Counted from the first letter of the stretch, positions 8,303 through 17,677 are shown. The stretch: DNA of 64,000 bases from Paenibacillus sp. DMB20 (GCF_000987955.1 NZ_LAZU01000025.1:62001-126000); one strand, 5' to 3'. Numbers and translations: made by a program. Notes: a model not told the origin generated them from the sequence alone.

Positions 8303-8346
8303 AAGCTTGCTGCCACGCTGTAAGCAAGTGAAGCTCTTTTTAACAG
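8303..8346 (+). terminator. possible attenuator hairpin in the GT2 leader
   Basis: CTTGCT pairs with AGCAAG with an outer AGC/GCT extension, followed by TCTTTTT. It lies between promoters P2 and P3 and could end P1/P2 transcripts early. Confidence 0.4.
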
Positions 8347-8376
8347 GATTTTTCCGAATTAGAGCTTTTCGCGCTT

Positions 8377-8405
8377 TTGACAAATGATCTTAAAGTGTGG
8401 AAAAT
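8377..8405 (+). promoter_or_regulatory. promoter P3 proximal to the GT2 gene
   Basis: TTGACA, a 17-base spacer and GAAAAT; the -35 is perfect and the -10 weak. It lies about 210 bases before the GT2 start. Confidence 0.45.
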
Positions 8406-8618
8406 CGATATGACGTGCGAAACGGCCCCGTGACACCGGGACGGGAAAGATGCTAAAGAGAGAAGACGTCACCGTTAAAGAGCAGCGCAGAAAGACAGCT
8501 AAATCAAAAAGACGGCAAAGCAAGAAAGACTGTAACAAGGGTCATGTAGAGACAAAAGCAATCTAGAGAGATAATCAGCATTACATTCTCGGGGTATAAA
8601 AGGGGGTAACGGAGAATC

Positions 8619-9857
8619 ATGATAGACGCCATTTTCATCGCGCTGCAAATTTTCTTGGGCGCGGTTGGTGTGTACCAGTTTGTGTTCTCTTTGTTTGGAC
8701 TGTACAAGAAAAAGAAAAAGAAGCATTACGAACCGGTCAAATCTTTTGCCGTACTCGTTGCGGCTCACAATGAAGAACAGGTTGTCGGGGCTCTCATGGA
8801 GAACCTCAAGCAGCTTAATTATCCAAAAGAGCTATACGAAGTATTTGTTATTTGCGATAACTGTACGGACCGGACGGCGGATATCGTCCGCGAGCACGGC
8901 ATGAACGCCTGCGTCCGCACGAATCAGAATTTGCGCGGCAAAGGCTATGCGATCGAATGGATGCTTAAAGAGCTTTGGGCGATGCCCCGTCAATTCGATG
9001 CCGTCGTCATGTTCGATGCCGATAATCTGGCCCATCCGGATTTCCTGATCGAAATGAACAACGATCTTTGCTCCGGAGCGAAGGTAATCCAAGGATACAT
9101 CGATACCAAAAATCCTGAGGATTCATGGATTACTGCCGCTTACGGCGTGTCCTACTGGTACATTAACCGCCTGTGGCAGCTGTCCCGCCATAACCTGAAC
9201 ATGGCGAATTTCCTCGGCGGAACGGGAATGTGCTTTGAAACCAATCTGCTGAAGGAAATCGGCTGGGGCGCCACAAGCCTGGTCGAGGACCTGGAATTTA
9301 CGATGCGCAGTGTCATGCGCGGCGTGTATCCGAAGTTTAACTACGACGCCAAGGTGTTTGACGAAAAGCCGCTGACCTTCAAGGCTTCGGCCAGACAGCG
9401 TCTCCGCTGGATGCAAGGACACTTTACGGTTGCGCGCCGATATTTCTTCCCGCTGCTGTGGCGAGCCATAAAAGAACGCAGCATCGTGAAGCTGGACTTG
9501 GCTCTGTACGGGGTCAACGTATACATCGTGCTGCTGACCTTTATTTTGACGGCCGTCATATGGGTCGACAACTCATTCTTTGACGGGCCGAATATCTCTA
9601 ATCTTTATGGCCATCTGCCGTTCTGGCTAAGCTTTACGGTCATTGGGGCCAATATCTTTACGTTCATGATCGCCATGGTCTTGGAGAAGGTCACGTTTAA
9701 AAAGGTGTACGCATACCTTGTGCTGTTTCCGGTTTACCTGGTGTCCTGGTATCCGATCACCGTTTATGCGTTCTTTACGCAAAACAACAAACAGTGGAGC
9801 CATACGAAGCATACGCGTGTCGTGCGGCTTGAGGAAGTTCAGAGCAAGCAGGGCTAG
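8619..9857 (+). CDS. membrane glycosyltransferase family 2 (BcsA/IcaA-like)
   Basis: A 412-residue processive-type GT2 enzyme. It begins with a membrane segment (about 3-28) and a Lys cluster, then the GT-A domain: VAAHNEE (47-53), the metal-binding D-A-D at 133-135, the catalytic LVED at about 221-224 and QRLRW at 260-264. Two to three membrane segments close the protein (about 293-315, 335-355, 363-385). Such enzymes polymerise or transfer sugars from UDP-donors across the membrane; cellulose-, poly-GlcNAc- and glycolipid-type products are all possible. No partner genes (deacetylase, c-di-GMP receptor) are adjacent. The start follows GGGGGTAACGGAGAATC, and the leader is unusually long. Confidence 0.85.
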   Translation: MIDAIFIALQIFLGAVGVYQFVFSLFGLYKKKKKKHYEPVKSFAVLVAAHNEEQVVGALMENLKQLNYPKELYEVFVICDNCTDRTADIVREHGMNACVRTNQNLRGKGYAIEWMLKELWAMPRQFDAVVMFDADNLAHPDFLIEMNNDLCSGAKVIQGYIDTKNPEDSWITAAYGVSYWYINRLWQLSRHNLNMANFLGGTGMCFETNLLKEIGWGATSLVEDLEFTMRSVMRGVYPKFNYDAKVFDEKPLTFKASARQRLRWMQGHFTVARRYFFPLLWRAIKERSIVKLDLALYGVNVYIVLLTFILTAVIWVDNSFFDGPNISNLYGHLPFWLSFTVIGANIFTFMIAMVLEKVTFKKVYAYLVLFPVYLVSWYPITVYAFFTQNNKQWSHTKHTRVVRLEEVQSKQG

Positions 9858-9883
9858 GATAAGAAAATTTTTAGACAAGGCTA

Positions 9884-9912
9884 TTGACACTTGGATAATC
9901 GCATGCTAAACT
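9884..9912 (+). promoter_or_regulatory. infC operon promoter
   Basis: TTGACA (9884-9889), a 17-base spacer and TAAACT (9907-9912), giving a leader of roughly 240 bases before infC. Confidence 0.7.
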
Positions 9913-10043
9913 ATTTTAGACTGTTGAACTTAATACTGATTGCAAGCAGAAGCGCCGCTTCTCACCTGTCCGACACAAGTTGGCTGGTTTGATCACGTAA
10001 CTAATGAATGAATTCACTTCATTTTTTAAGATGTGTATCAATT

Positions 10044-10081
10044 GGGATGCCGGTGATTAAACCGTCATCCCTTTATTTTTG
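10044..10081 (+). terminator. leader terminator of the IF3-L35-L20 operon (L20-type leader)
   Basis: GGGATG pairs with CATCCC, with CGGT/ACCG inside, followed by a T-rich tract, about 80 bases before infC. In Bacillus subtilis L20 represses this operon by promoting termination in the leader; placement and shape here fit that arrangement. Confidence 0.7.
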
Positions 10082-10160
10082 TCTTATGACAGTTTCCCTG
10101 AAGCGGTCTGCTTTCCTAGGGTACATCATTAACGTTATATTATATCGGAGGTGGAGAACT

Positions 10161-10670
10161 ATCAGTAAGGAACATATGATCAATGAGGAAATTCGGGCGA
10201 AGGAAGTGCGTTTGGTCGGCGCGGAAGGCGAGCAAATCGGAATCAAGCCGATTCGCGAAGCGCTGCAAATGGCCATCGATCTTAATCTTGACCTTGTCAA
10301 CGTGGCACCTCAGGCTAAACCGCCGGTTTGCCGCATCATGGACTACGGCAAGTTCCGCTATGAACAGCAGAAGAAAGAGAAGGAAGCCCGCAAGAACCAG
10401 AAGATCGTTGATATCAAGGAAGTATGGTTCCGTGCGAACATCGAGGAGCACGATTACCAAACGAAGCTTCGCAATGTCGTGAAGTTTCTGAAAGACGGCG
10501 ACAAGGTGAAATGCTCCGTCCGTTTCCGCGGCCGCGAAATCACTCATGCCAACATCGGCCAAAAGATTTTGGAGCGCGTGAAGACGGAAGTTGCCGATCT
10601 TTGCATTGTGGAACGCCAGCCTAAGCTGGAAGGCCGCAGCATGATTATGATCTTGGCTCCCAAAGCCTAA
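10161..10670 (+). CDS. infC: translation initiation factor IF-3
   Basis: Binds the 30S subunit, prevents premature 50S joining and checks start codons. The 169-residue protein has the N-domain (MINEEIRAKEVRLVG), the linker of Lys/Glu repeats (FRYEQQKKEKEARKNQK) and the C-domain ending in GRSMIMILAPK. The start is assigned to a non-canonical AUC at 10161: GGAGGTGG lies eight bases upstream, whereas the first ATG (10176) is over 20 bases away. An ATG far upstream at 10008 is in frame but lies in the regulatory leader. Rare start codons in infC allow autoregulation by IF3. The gene opens the infC-rpmI-rplT operon. Confidence 0.93.
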   Translation: MSKEHMINEEIRAKEVRLVGAEGEQIGIKPIREALQMAIDLNLDLVNVAPQAKPPVCRIMDYGKFRYEQQKKEKEARKNQKIVDIKEVWFRANIEEHDYQTKLRNVVKFLKDGDKVKCSVRFRGREITHANIGQKILERVKTEVADLCIVERQPKLEGRSMIMILAPKA

Positions 10671-10697
10671 GAGACATTTAGAGGAGGAAGTAGTACA

Positions 10698-10898
10698 ATG
10701 CCTAAAATGAAAACACACAGCAGCCTGAAAGGCCGCTTCAAAATTACCGGTACCGGTAAAGTGAAACGTTACAAAGCTTACAAAAACCATTTGCTTTCCC
10801 ACAAATCCAAGCGTGCGAAGCGTGTCCTCGGGACCAGCCCTGTAATGGCACCTGGAGATGTTAAGCGTTTGAAGCAAGGCTTGGCTAACTTGAAATAG
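10698..10898 (+). CDS. rpmI: 50S ribosomal protein L35
   Basis: The 66-residue basic protein starts MPKMKTHSSLKGRFK and carries the family's Lys/Arg-rich centre (HKSKRAKRVL). It is a component of the large subunit. It lies 27 bases after infC with a GAGGAGGAAG ribosome binding site and 30 bases before rplT, the conserved order of this operon. Confidence 0.97.
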   Translation: MPKMKTHSSLKGRFKITGTGKVKRYKAYKNHLLSHKSKRAKRVLGTSPVMAPGDVKRLKQGLANLK

Positions 10899-10928
10899 TA
10901 AACAACATTTATTGGGAGGTCTTTTGAT

Positions 10929-11288
10929 ATGGCACGAGTTAAAGGCGGATTTGTGGTTCGTCGTAGACATAAAAAAGTATTGAAGCTTGCGAAAGGTTAT
11001 TTCGGTTCCAAACACCGTATTTTTAAAACAGCTAACGAGCAGGTCATGAAGTCCCTGGTATATGCATACCGTGACCGTCGTCAAACGAAACGCAATTTCC
11101 GTAAATTGTGGATCGTTCGTATCAACGCGGCTGCTCGCATGAACGGCCTGTCCTACAGCAAAATGATGCACGGCCTGAAGCTTGCCGGTGTGGACATCAA
11201 CCGCAAAATGCTGGCCGATCTGGCTGTAAACGACGTGAACGCGTTCAATTCTTTGGCTACTGTAGCTAAAGAAAAAGTGAATGCTTAA
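10929..11288 (+). CDS. rplT: 50S ribosomal protein L20
   Basis: The 119-residue large-subunit assembly protein has the typical MARVKGG start, the basic N-terminal extension ([18 protein letters not shown]) and the globular C-domain ([25 protein letters not shown]). In Bacillus L20 also represses its own operon through the leader. The gene ends the operon; a strong terminator follows 15 bases after the stop. Confidence 0.97.
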   Translation: MARVKGGFVVRRRHKKVLKLAKGYFGSKHRIFKTANEQVMKSLVYAYRDRRQTKRNFRKLWIVRINAAARMNGLSYSKMMHGLKLAGVDINRKMLADLAVNDVNAFNSLATVAKEKVNA

Positions 11289-11302
11289 TTTTATACTGCA
11301 GC

Positions 11303-11340
11303 AAGAACCGTCCGATTGGTTTCGGGCGGTTCTTTTTTTT
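11303..11340 (+). terminator. infC-rpmI-rplT operon terminator
   Basis: AGAACCGTCC pairs with GGGCGGTTCT around a short loop and is followed by eight T. Confidence 0.92.
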
Positions 11341-11480
11341 GCAGAATTACTTTCGCCCTTTGCAGCGGGAAAGTACTTTTTTTGGCTGCCCGTGCCCTTA
11401 TTGTTTTTGCAGGGCGATAAAACAAGCATCCCCCCGCTTATGCGAATATTCTGGTTTTATACTGCTAAGGAGGGAATAAT

Positions 11481-11798
11481 ATGCATAAGCCTGTAAGTAA
11501 AGCGCAAGTAAAGCAATATATCGGCAAACAAATCGCGGCTTACAAGAAAGACGGAAGCGTCGTAACGGGCAAGCTGGTTCGGATGTCGGGGAACCGTCTC
11601 ATCCTCGAAGCGAATGCCGGAAAAAAGGTGAAAACCAAAGCGGTGATCCCTCTTGTGCTGTTTGATCTGCTGGCCATTGGAACAGCCCCGTATGCTTACG
11701 GCCCGTTTGGAGGGGGATATGGAAGTTACGGCGGTTATTCTGCACCCGGAGCGGGATATGGCGGTTACGGTTATCCGCCCGGCGGATTTTTCTGGTAG
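11481..11798 (+). CDS. small basic protein with Gly/Tyr/Pro-rich tail
   Basis: A 105-residue protein in two parts. Residues 1-65 are basic and strand-rich (AQVKQYIGKQIAAYKKDG, then GKLVRMSGNRLILE), resembling a small barrel of the Sm-like kind seen in several Bacillus coat-associated proteins. Residues 66-105 are a low-complexity tail built from GGYG, GYGGYG and PPGG units, as in structural or spore-surface proteins. No signal peptide is present. The ATG follows AAGGAGGGAATAAT. It is monocistronic between the rplT terminator and a leftward acetyltransferase. A spore-coat role is inference only. Confidence 0.6.
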   Translation: MHKPVSKAQVKQYIGKQIAAYKKDGSVVTGKLVRMSGNRLILEANAGKKVKTKAVIPLVLFDLLAIGTAPYAYGPFGGGYGSYGGYSAPGAGYGGYGYPPGGFFW

Positions 11799-11804
11799 GC
11801 TCTA

Positions 11805-12248
11805 TCACAAGGATTTTTCCAGCTCGTAACATTGACTTAGCGAAATGACCCGCACCATGCGATACCCGAGCTTTAGATAAAAAGACAGTCCTTTATCGTT
11901 TCCCAGATCAACCATCACTTTGGCCCGCTTGCATCCGCGCGACCGGGCGAAGCCCTCGGCTTGCCGCATAAGGGATACCCCCCAGCGTTTTCGCTGAGCA
12001 TCGGGTGCAACGGCCAACATGTCGATATACAGCAGCTCGCCGTGCATCATAAAATGGACAAAAGCGACCACCCGATCTTCCGTACCGGAGGATGCGACGA
12101 ACGTGACTCCCCGGCGAAGCCTGACCGGTATTTCCCTGCGGACATTGTCCAGTTCTTTCGGGCTCAAGTGGGATAACGGGACCAGCTGGGATTCAATTAA
12201 CTGGTAAATTGCCGGGTCGTCGTGTTCGGGACTTCGATAGCGAATCAT
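11805..12248 (-). CDS. GNAT family N-acetyltransferase
   Basis: A 147-residue acetyl-CoA dependent acyltransferase. Motif A is visible as DMLAVAPDAQRKRWGVSLM (about residues 75-93), with the pyrophosphate-binding Q/R-x-x-G/A core partly altered (QRKRWG). Motif B is SFYLKLGYRMV near the C-terminus. Residues 1-60 form the variable acceptor side. The start is ATG behind GGGAGGACAAAG. The stop lies six bases from the convergent upstream gene's stop. The acceptor substrate cannot be predicted. Confidence 0.85.
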   Translation of the reverse strand: MIRYRSPEHDDPAIYQLIESQLVPLSHLSPKELDNVRREIPVRLRRGVTFVASSGTEDRVVAFVHFMMHGELLYIDMLAVAPDAQRKRWGVSLMRQAEGFARSRGCKRAKVMVDLGNDKGLSFYLKLGYRMVRVISLSQCYELEKSL

Positions 12249-12394
12249 GCATCTTTGTCCTCCCTTCGCTGCCGTTTTAACATGGTTAGTTTTATCGTAT
12301 GTAGCAAGGGCTGGAAGGGTGTTTGGAGGGACATCAGGGAGGTTTGGGGTCAGGCGGGGAATGAAAAGCTGACGTACAAAGTAAAATAAATGTG

Positions 12395-12424
12395 TTGACT
12401 TCTGGAATCATTGAATCATATAAT
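12395..12424 (+). promoter_or_regulatory. ilv operon promoter
   Basis: TTGACT (12395-12400), an 18-base spacer and a consensus TATAAT (12419-12424). The perfect dyad AATGTTT-CT-AAACATT (12422-12437) overlaps the -10 box and the probable start point. Confidence 0.8.
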
Positions 12425-12439
12425 GTTTCTAAACATTTT

Positions 12440-12806
12440 AACGAACATATTCCATCGGCAATGATGAGGACGAAGTTTAAAGGGCTCTTTTGCTCAGAGA
12501 GTGGAAGGATCAGCTGCAACCTCCACCAAAATCCCTTTTATACGAGCTCACCTCGGAGCTGTTTTCCTGAAAAACGCTAATCTGACACTTCAATGCATTA
12601 ATGGGTCAGCGTCTATTAGGGAGAATCGTCTGGTTCTCGTTACGAACCGCAGATATTGAAGTTCAAGCCTTGTTAGAGGCCGTCTTCATACCTGCTGAGG
12701 CTTCGCATTGCGAAATGTGAAGCAAACATGGGTGGTACCACGGAAGCTAAACCTTTCGTCCCTCACGCGGAGAGATCCGGCGTGGAGGACGAAAGGTTTT
12801 TTTGTT
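12440..12806 (+). promoter_or_regulatory. T-box riboswitch (leucine-type) of the ilv operon
   Basis: The leader contains the T-box sequence GGGTGGTACCACGG (12730-12743), an AGAGAGTGG segment typical of stem I and a terminator (ACCTTTCGTCC pairing with GGACGAAAGGT, then seven T, to about 12804). The probable specifier codon is CUC (Leu) at 12547-12549 within GAG-CTC-ACC, aligned by eye with the pheS leader. Uncharged tRNA-Leu would stabilise the antiterminator, as for the Bacillus ilv-leu operon. Confidence 0.88.
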
Positions 12807-12852
12807 GCTAACAAAGATGAGAAGCAGCCAATTTTTGAGAGGAGGATGACTG

Positions 12853-14595
12853 ATGAGCGCGCAAACTCCAGAAGTGCGGTCTACAGAACAATTACGAGAG
12901 AAATGGATGAAGCCCGAAGTGATTACCGGATCGGAAATTTTGCTTCGGAGCCTACTTTTGGAAGGTGTCGAGTGCGTGTTCGGCTATCCGGGAGGAGCCG
13001 TGCTGTACATTTACGATGCCATGTATGGATTTGAAGATTTCAAACATGTATTGACGCGTCACGAGCAGGGTGCGATCCATGCGGCTGACGGATATGCCCG
13101 GGCAAGCGGCAAGGTCGGCGTTTGCATTGCAACGTCGGGCCCGGGGGCGACCAACCTGGTAACCGGCATTGCCACCGCTTATATGGACTCGGTTCCCATG
13201 GTAGTCATTACCGGCAACGTAGCCACGACCCTGATCGGTACGGATGCGTTCCAGGAAGCCGATATTACCGGCATCACGATGCCGATCACCAAGCACAGTT
13301 ACCTAGTCCGCGATGTAGAGGATCTGCCGCGGGTCATCCACGAAGCCTTTCACATCGCATCGACCGGCCGCAAAGGTCCCGTCCTGATCGATATTCCGAA
13401 AGACGTATCCGCGGCGAAGGCGTTGTTCCAGCCGGGAGAGAGCGTTCACCTTAGAGGATACAATCCCCGGACGGTGCCGAACCGGATGCAGCTTGATAAG
13501 CTGTGCCGGGCCATCGAAGATGCCGAGCGTCCGATGATCCTTGCGGGCGGCGGCGTGATCTACTCGGGAGCGCACGAAGCGTTGTACGAATTCGTGAACC
13601 GGACGCAAATCCCGATCACAACGACGCTTCTCGGACTCGGCGCATTCCCGAGCGGCCATGATCTGTGGACGGGGATGCCGGGCATGCACGGAACGTATAC
13701 TTCGAACAACGCCATCCAACAAAGCGACTTGCTGATCAATATCGGCGCCAGATTCGATGACCGGGTAACCGGCAACCTTAACGGTTTTGCGCCGAACGCC
13801 AAAATCGTCCACATCGATATCGATCCGGCCGAAATCGGCAAAAACGTTCCAACCGACATTCCGATTGTCGGAGATGTGAAGACGGTGCTGGAAATGATAA
13901 ACCCGGATGTCCCCGCAGCAGCGAGAGCGGATGCGTGGAGAGATCAGATTCGGAAGTGGAAAGCGGAATATCCGTACAAGTACAACGATTCGAATGAAGT
14001 TTTGAAGCCTCAATGGGTCATCGAAATGCTGAACGAAACGACGGAAGGCGAAGCGATCGTAACCACGGACGTCGGTCAGCACCAAATGTGGGCGGCCCAG
14101 TATTACAAGTTCAACCAGCCGCGGTCTTGGATCACCTCCGGCGGTCTGGGAACGATGGGTTTCGGATTCCCGTCGGCGATCGGTGCCCAAATGGCGCACC
14201 CGGACCGATTAGTTATCTCGATAAACGGCGACGGGGGCATGCAGATGTGCTCGCAGGAGCTTGCGATCTGCGCCATAAACAACATTCCGGTCAAAATCGT
14301 TGTCATTAACAACCAGGTGCTTGGCATGGTTCGCCAGTGGCAGGAGCTAATCTATGATAACCGCTACAGCCATATCGACCTGGCGGGAAGCCCGGACTTC
14401 GTAAAACTTGCTGAAGCATACGGCGTCAAGGGATTGCGGGCGACAACGAAAGAAGAAGCGCGCCGCGCTTGGGCCGAGGCGCTGGAAACCCCCGGTCCTG
14501 TGCTCATCGATTTCGTGGTTGAAAAAGGCGAAAACGTATATCCGATGGTCACTCAAGGATCCACAATCGACCAAATGCTGATGGGAGATGCGTAA
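12853..14595 (+). CDS. ilvB: acetolactate synthase large (catalytic) subunit
   Basis: Condenses two pyruvates, or pyruvate and 2-ketobutyrate, the first common step of branched-chain amino acid synthesis. The 580-residue protein has the three ThDP-enzyme domains: N-terminal GYPGGAVLYIYDA with the activating Glu in RHEQGAIHAADGYARA, the central FAD-binding region (LLGLGAFPSGHDL, GARFDDRVTG) and the C-terminal cofactor motif INGDGGMQM with NNQVLGMVRQWQ. The start at MSAQTP is behind GAGAGGAGG. It is the first gene after the T-box and overlaps or abuts ilvN. Confidence 0.96.
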   Translation: MSAQTPEVRSTEQLREKWMKPEVITGSEILLRSLLLEGVECVFGYPGGAVLYIYDAMYGFEDFKHVLTRHEQGAIHAADGYARASGKVGVCIATSGPGATNLVTGIATAYMDSVPMVVITGNVATTLIGTDAFQEADITGITMPITKHSYLVRDVEDLPRVIHEAFHIASTGRKGPVLIDIPKDVSAAKALFQPGESVHLRGYNPRTVPNRMQLDKLCRAIEDAERPMILAGGGVIYSGAHEALYEFVNRTQIPITTTLLGLGAFPSGHDLWTGMPGMHGTYTSNNAIQQSDLLINIGARFDDRVTGNLNGFAPNAKIVHIDIDPAEIGKNVPTDIPIVGDVKTVLEMINPDVPAAARADAWRDQIRKWKAEYPYKYNDSNEVLKPQWVIEMLNETTEGEAIVTTDVGQHQMWAAQYYKFNQPRSWITSGGLGTMGFGFPSAIGAQMAHPDRLVISINGDGGMQMCSQELAICAINNIPVKIVVINNQVLGMVRQWQELIYDNRYSHIDLAGSPDFVKLAEAYGVKGLRATTKEEARRAWAEALETPGPVLIDFVVEKGENVYPMVTQGSTIDQMLMGDA

Positions 14596-14596
14596 G

Positions 14597-15088
14597 ATGA
14601 CGAGTTTAAAACACAATACCATTGCTGTACTCGTAAACGATCAGCCTGGCGTACTCCAGCGGGTCGCCGGTCTGTTCGGCCGGAGAGGATTTAACATTGA
14701 GAGCATCACCGTGGGGCAATCCGAGGAAGCCGGATTGTCCCGGATGGTCATCGTAACGACGGGAGATGACACAACCTTGGAGCAAATCGAGAAGCAGCTT
14801 TACAAGCTGATCGATGTCATCAAAGTCATCAACCTGAGCTCCAAGCCGATGGTGGCGAGAGAGCTCGCCCTGATCAAGGTGAAGGCCGAACCTTCGGCCC
14901 GCCCGGAAATCCTGGGCGTTGTCGAAACGTTCCGCGCTTCGGTCGTGGACATCGGGGCATCAAGCATGATGGTTCAAGTCGTCGGCGACACGGGGAAAAT
15001 CGATGCCATGATCGAACTGCTCAAGCCATACGGCATCCAAGAGCTTACCCGAACCGGCGTCACCGCAATGATTCGAGGCAATGCTTAA
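14597..15088 (+). CDS. ilvN: acetolactate synthase small (regulatory) subunit
   Basis: The 163-residue partner of IlvB confers valine feedback control. An N-terminal ACT domain (IAVLVNDQPGVLQRVAGLFGRRGFNIES) is followed by the ALS small-subunit C-domain (MVARELALIKVKA onward). Two ATGs are possible; 14597 is preferred because GGGAG lies about nine bases upstream, whereas the earlier ATG at 14588 overlaps the ilvB end and touches that site. It is the second gene of the ilv operon. Confidence 0.93.
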   Translation: MTSLKHNTIAVLVNDQPGVLQRVAGLFGRRGFNIESITVGQSEEAGLSRMVIVTTGDDTTLEQIEKQLYKLIDVIKVINLSSKPMVARELALIKVKAEPSARPEILGVVETFRASVVDIGASSMMVQVVGDTGKIDAMIELLKPYGIQELTRTGVTAMIRGNA

Positions 15089-15139
15089 CATTTCATTCTA
15101 TTCCTAACGACCAAAATGAGACACCTGCTTCCGGATTTC

Positions 15140-15199
15140 AATGAGCGGGTGTTTCAGGAGACCGGGCGATAACCGGGTCGGTTGAAATACCCGCTCATT
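15140..15199 (+). promoter_or_regulatory. large intercistronic hairpin between ilvN and ilvC
   Basis: AATGAGCGGGTGTTTC (15140-15155) pairs with GAAATACCCGCTCATT (15184-15199) with one G-U pair. There is no T tract, so it is not a terminator; an mRNA processing or stabilising element before ilvC is the better guess. Confidence 0.7.
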
Positions 15200-15219
15200 C
15201 ATGAAGGGGCTTAAATTAA

Positions 15220-16227
<1,008 letters not shown>

Positions 16228-16597
16228 TCACGTATAATGGATAAATAACAATCTGCCGGCGGTATGGGACAGATCTGCGGACGCGGTGAACCAGCTGATC
16301 GAGAAACGCAAGACATTCGGGCGCCGTGACCGCGTCGGTCTGTAAATACAATAACGGTTTTATAAAAACAGGCCCTGTTAGGAGTTAGGAACAGGCGCCT
16401 GTTTTTTGCCTATATTGCCCCCTGGCCCCAAGGCGAGCTTTAGGCGTTCCGGAACATCGGTTTTTTTTGAACAACCTCTTATAGGTGAAACTTATTAAGT
16501 CCATAGATTCTATATCTTGGTCAACTTACCTGATGTATGTTACAACAGTAATTAGGATTATACGGACGACGCACATAAAAATAAGGAGTGGATAACC
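16228..16597. other. ilvC-leuB intergenic region
   Basis: These 370 bases contain a weak GACGCGGT/ACCGCGTC pairing near 16275-16335, the operon terminator at 16365-16408 and then about 190 bases before leuB with no strong promoter or T-box motif that I can see. leuB must have its own weak promoter or depend on read-through. Confidence 0.5.
16365..16408 (+). terminator. ilvBNC operon terminator
   Basis: Nested stems AACAGGC/GCCTGTT and CCTGTT/AACAGG are followed by six T, about 140 bases after ilvC. Confidence 0.85.
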
Positions 16598-17677
16598 ATG
16601 GCAGAAACTAAGAAAATCGCGGTCATCGCGGGGGACGGAATCGGACCGGAGGTAGTGGCCGAGGCGGAAAAAATCATCAAACGGACGGAAGAGGTATTCG
16701 GCTATTCCTTTACGACGGAACATGCGCTCTTCGGGGGGATTGCCATAGACGAGAAAGGCACGCCGCTTCCGCAGGAAACGCTGAACGTGTGCAAAAATGC
16801 GGATGCCGTCCTGCTTGGTGCGGTAGGCGGCCCGAAGTGGGATAACAATCCCAAGGAGCTTCGGCCGGAAACCGGGCTGCTTGGCATCCGTAAAGAGCTC
16901 GGGCTGTTCTCCAACCTTCGTCCGGCCGTCATTTTCGATTGTCTGAAGGATGCTTCCACGTTGAAGCCGGAGGTTCTGGAAGGAACGGATTTGATGGTTG
17001 TGCGCGAGCTGACCGGCGGCATTTACTTCGGAGAGAAGTTCAGACGCGAAGGGGCAGGCGGCGAGGAAGCGGTTGACACCTGTGTATACAACACTTCGGA
17101 AGTCGAGCGCATCGTGCGCCAAGCCTTCGAAATCGCCCAAAAGCGCCGTAAAAAACTGGCCTCCGTCGACAAAGCCAACGTGCTCGAAACCTCCCGCCTG
17201 TGGCGCGAAACGGTAAACCGGATCGCTCCTGAATATCCGGATGTCGAGCTTGAGCATGTGCTTGTGGACAACTGTGCGATGCAGCTGCTTCGCCGCCCGT
17301 CAAGCTTTGATGTTATCGTGACGGAAAACATGTTCGGCGATATTTTGAGCGATGAGGCGGCCATGCTGACCGGTTCCATCGGAATGCTTGCCTCGGCGTC
17401 GATGGGCGAAGGAAGCTACGGGCTGTACGAGCCGGTTCACGGCTCCGCTCCCGATATTGCGGGACAGGGATTGGCGAATCCGATCGCGACGATCCTGTCC
17501 GTCGCTCTGATGTACCGCTTGACGTTCGGCTATGCCGAAGCGGCCGACGCCATTGAACGGGCAGTGGCCGAGGTACTGGATGCCGGCCATCGTACCGCTG
17601 ACATTGCGGTGGATAAAAGCAAGGCGCTGAACACTTCCCAAATGGGGGATTTGATCGCCAAAGCCATCCGGAAATAG
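16598..17677 (+). CDS. leuB: 3-isopropylmalate dehydrogenase
   Basis: Oxidatively decarboxylates 3-isopropylmalate with NAD+ in leucine synthesis. The 359-residue protein shows the family signature: AGDGIGPEV at the N-terminus, the substrate loop [31 protein letters not shown], and the metal/NAD region [14 protein letters not shown] followed by [15 protein letters not shown]. The ATG follows AAGGAGTGGATAACC. leuA, leuC and leuD are not adjacent, unlike the Bacillus subtilis ilv-leu operon, and a terminator separates leuB from ilvC. Confidence 0.96.
   Translation: MAETKKIAVIAGDGIGPEVVAEAEKIIKRTEEVFGYSFTTEHALFGGIAIDEKGTPLPQETLNVCKNADAVLLGAVGGPKWDNNPKELRPETGLLGIRKELGLFSNLRPAVIFDCLKDASTLKPEVLEGTDLMVVRELTGGIYFGEKFRREGAGGEEAVDTCVYNTSEVERIVRQAFEIAQKRRKKLASVDKANVLETSRLWRETVNRIAPEYPDVELEHVLVDNCAMQLLRRPSSFDVIVTENMFGDILSDEAAMLTGSIGMLASASMGEGSYGLYEPVHGSAPDIAGQGLANPIATILSVALMYRLTFGYAEAADAIERAVAEVLDAGHRTADIAVDKSKALNTSQMGDLIAKAIRK

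Larger units (their letters stand above)
7800..8618. other. 819-base non-coding region upstream of the GT2 gene
   Basis: No convincing gene is present. It holds three rightward promoter candidates (P1-P3), a GC-rich hairpin CCGCC-GGGGA-GGCGG near 8010, a 12-base A/T stem at 8143-8192, an attenuator-like hairpin at 8303-8346 and a CCCGT/ACGGG hairpin near 8430. Leftward, a perfect TTGACA (7891 to 7886) could serve the GT28 gene, with a poor -10. I do not recognise a known riboswitch fold. Confidence 0.5.

Noticed and set aside
10008..10160. In-frame ATG at 10008 as a longer infC start
   Set aside because: It would extend IF3 by 51 residues through the leader terminator and has no ribosome binding site; the AUC start is better placed.
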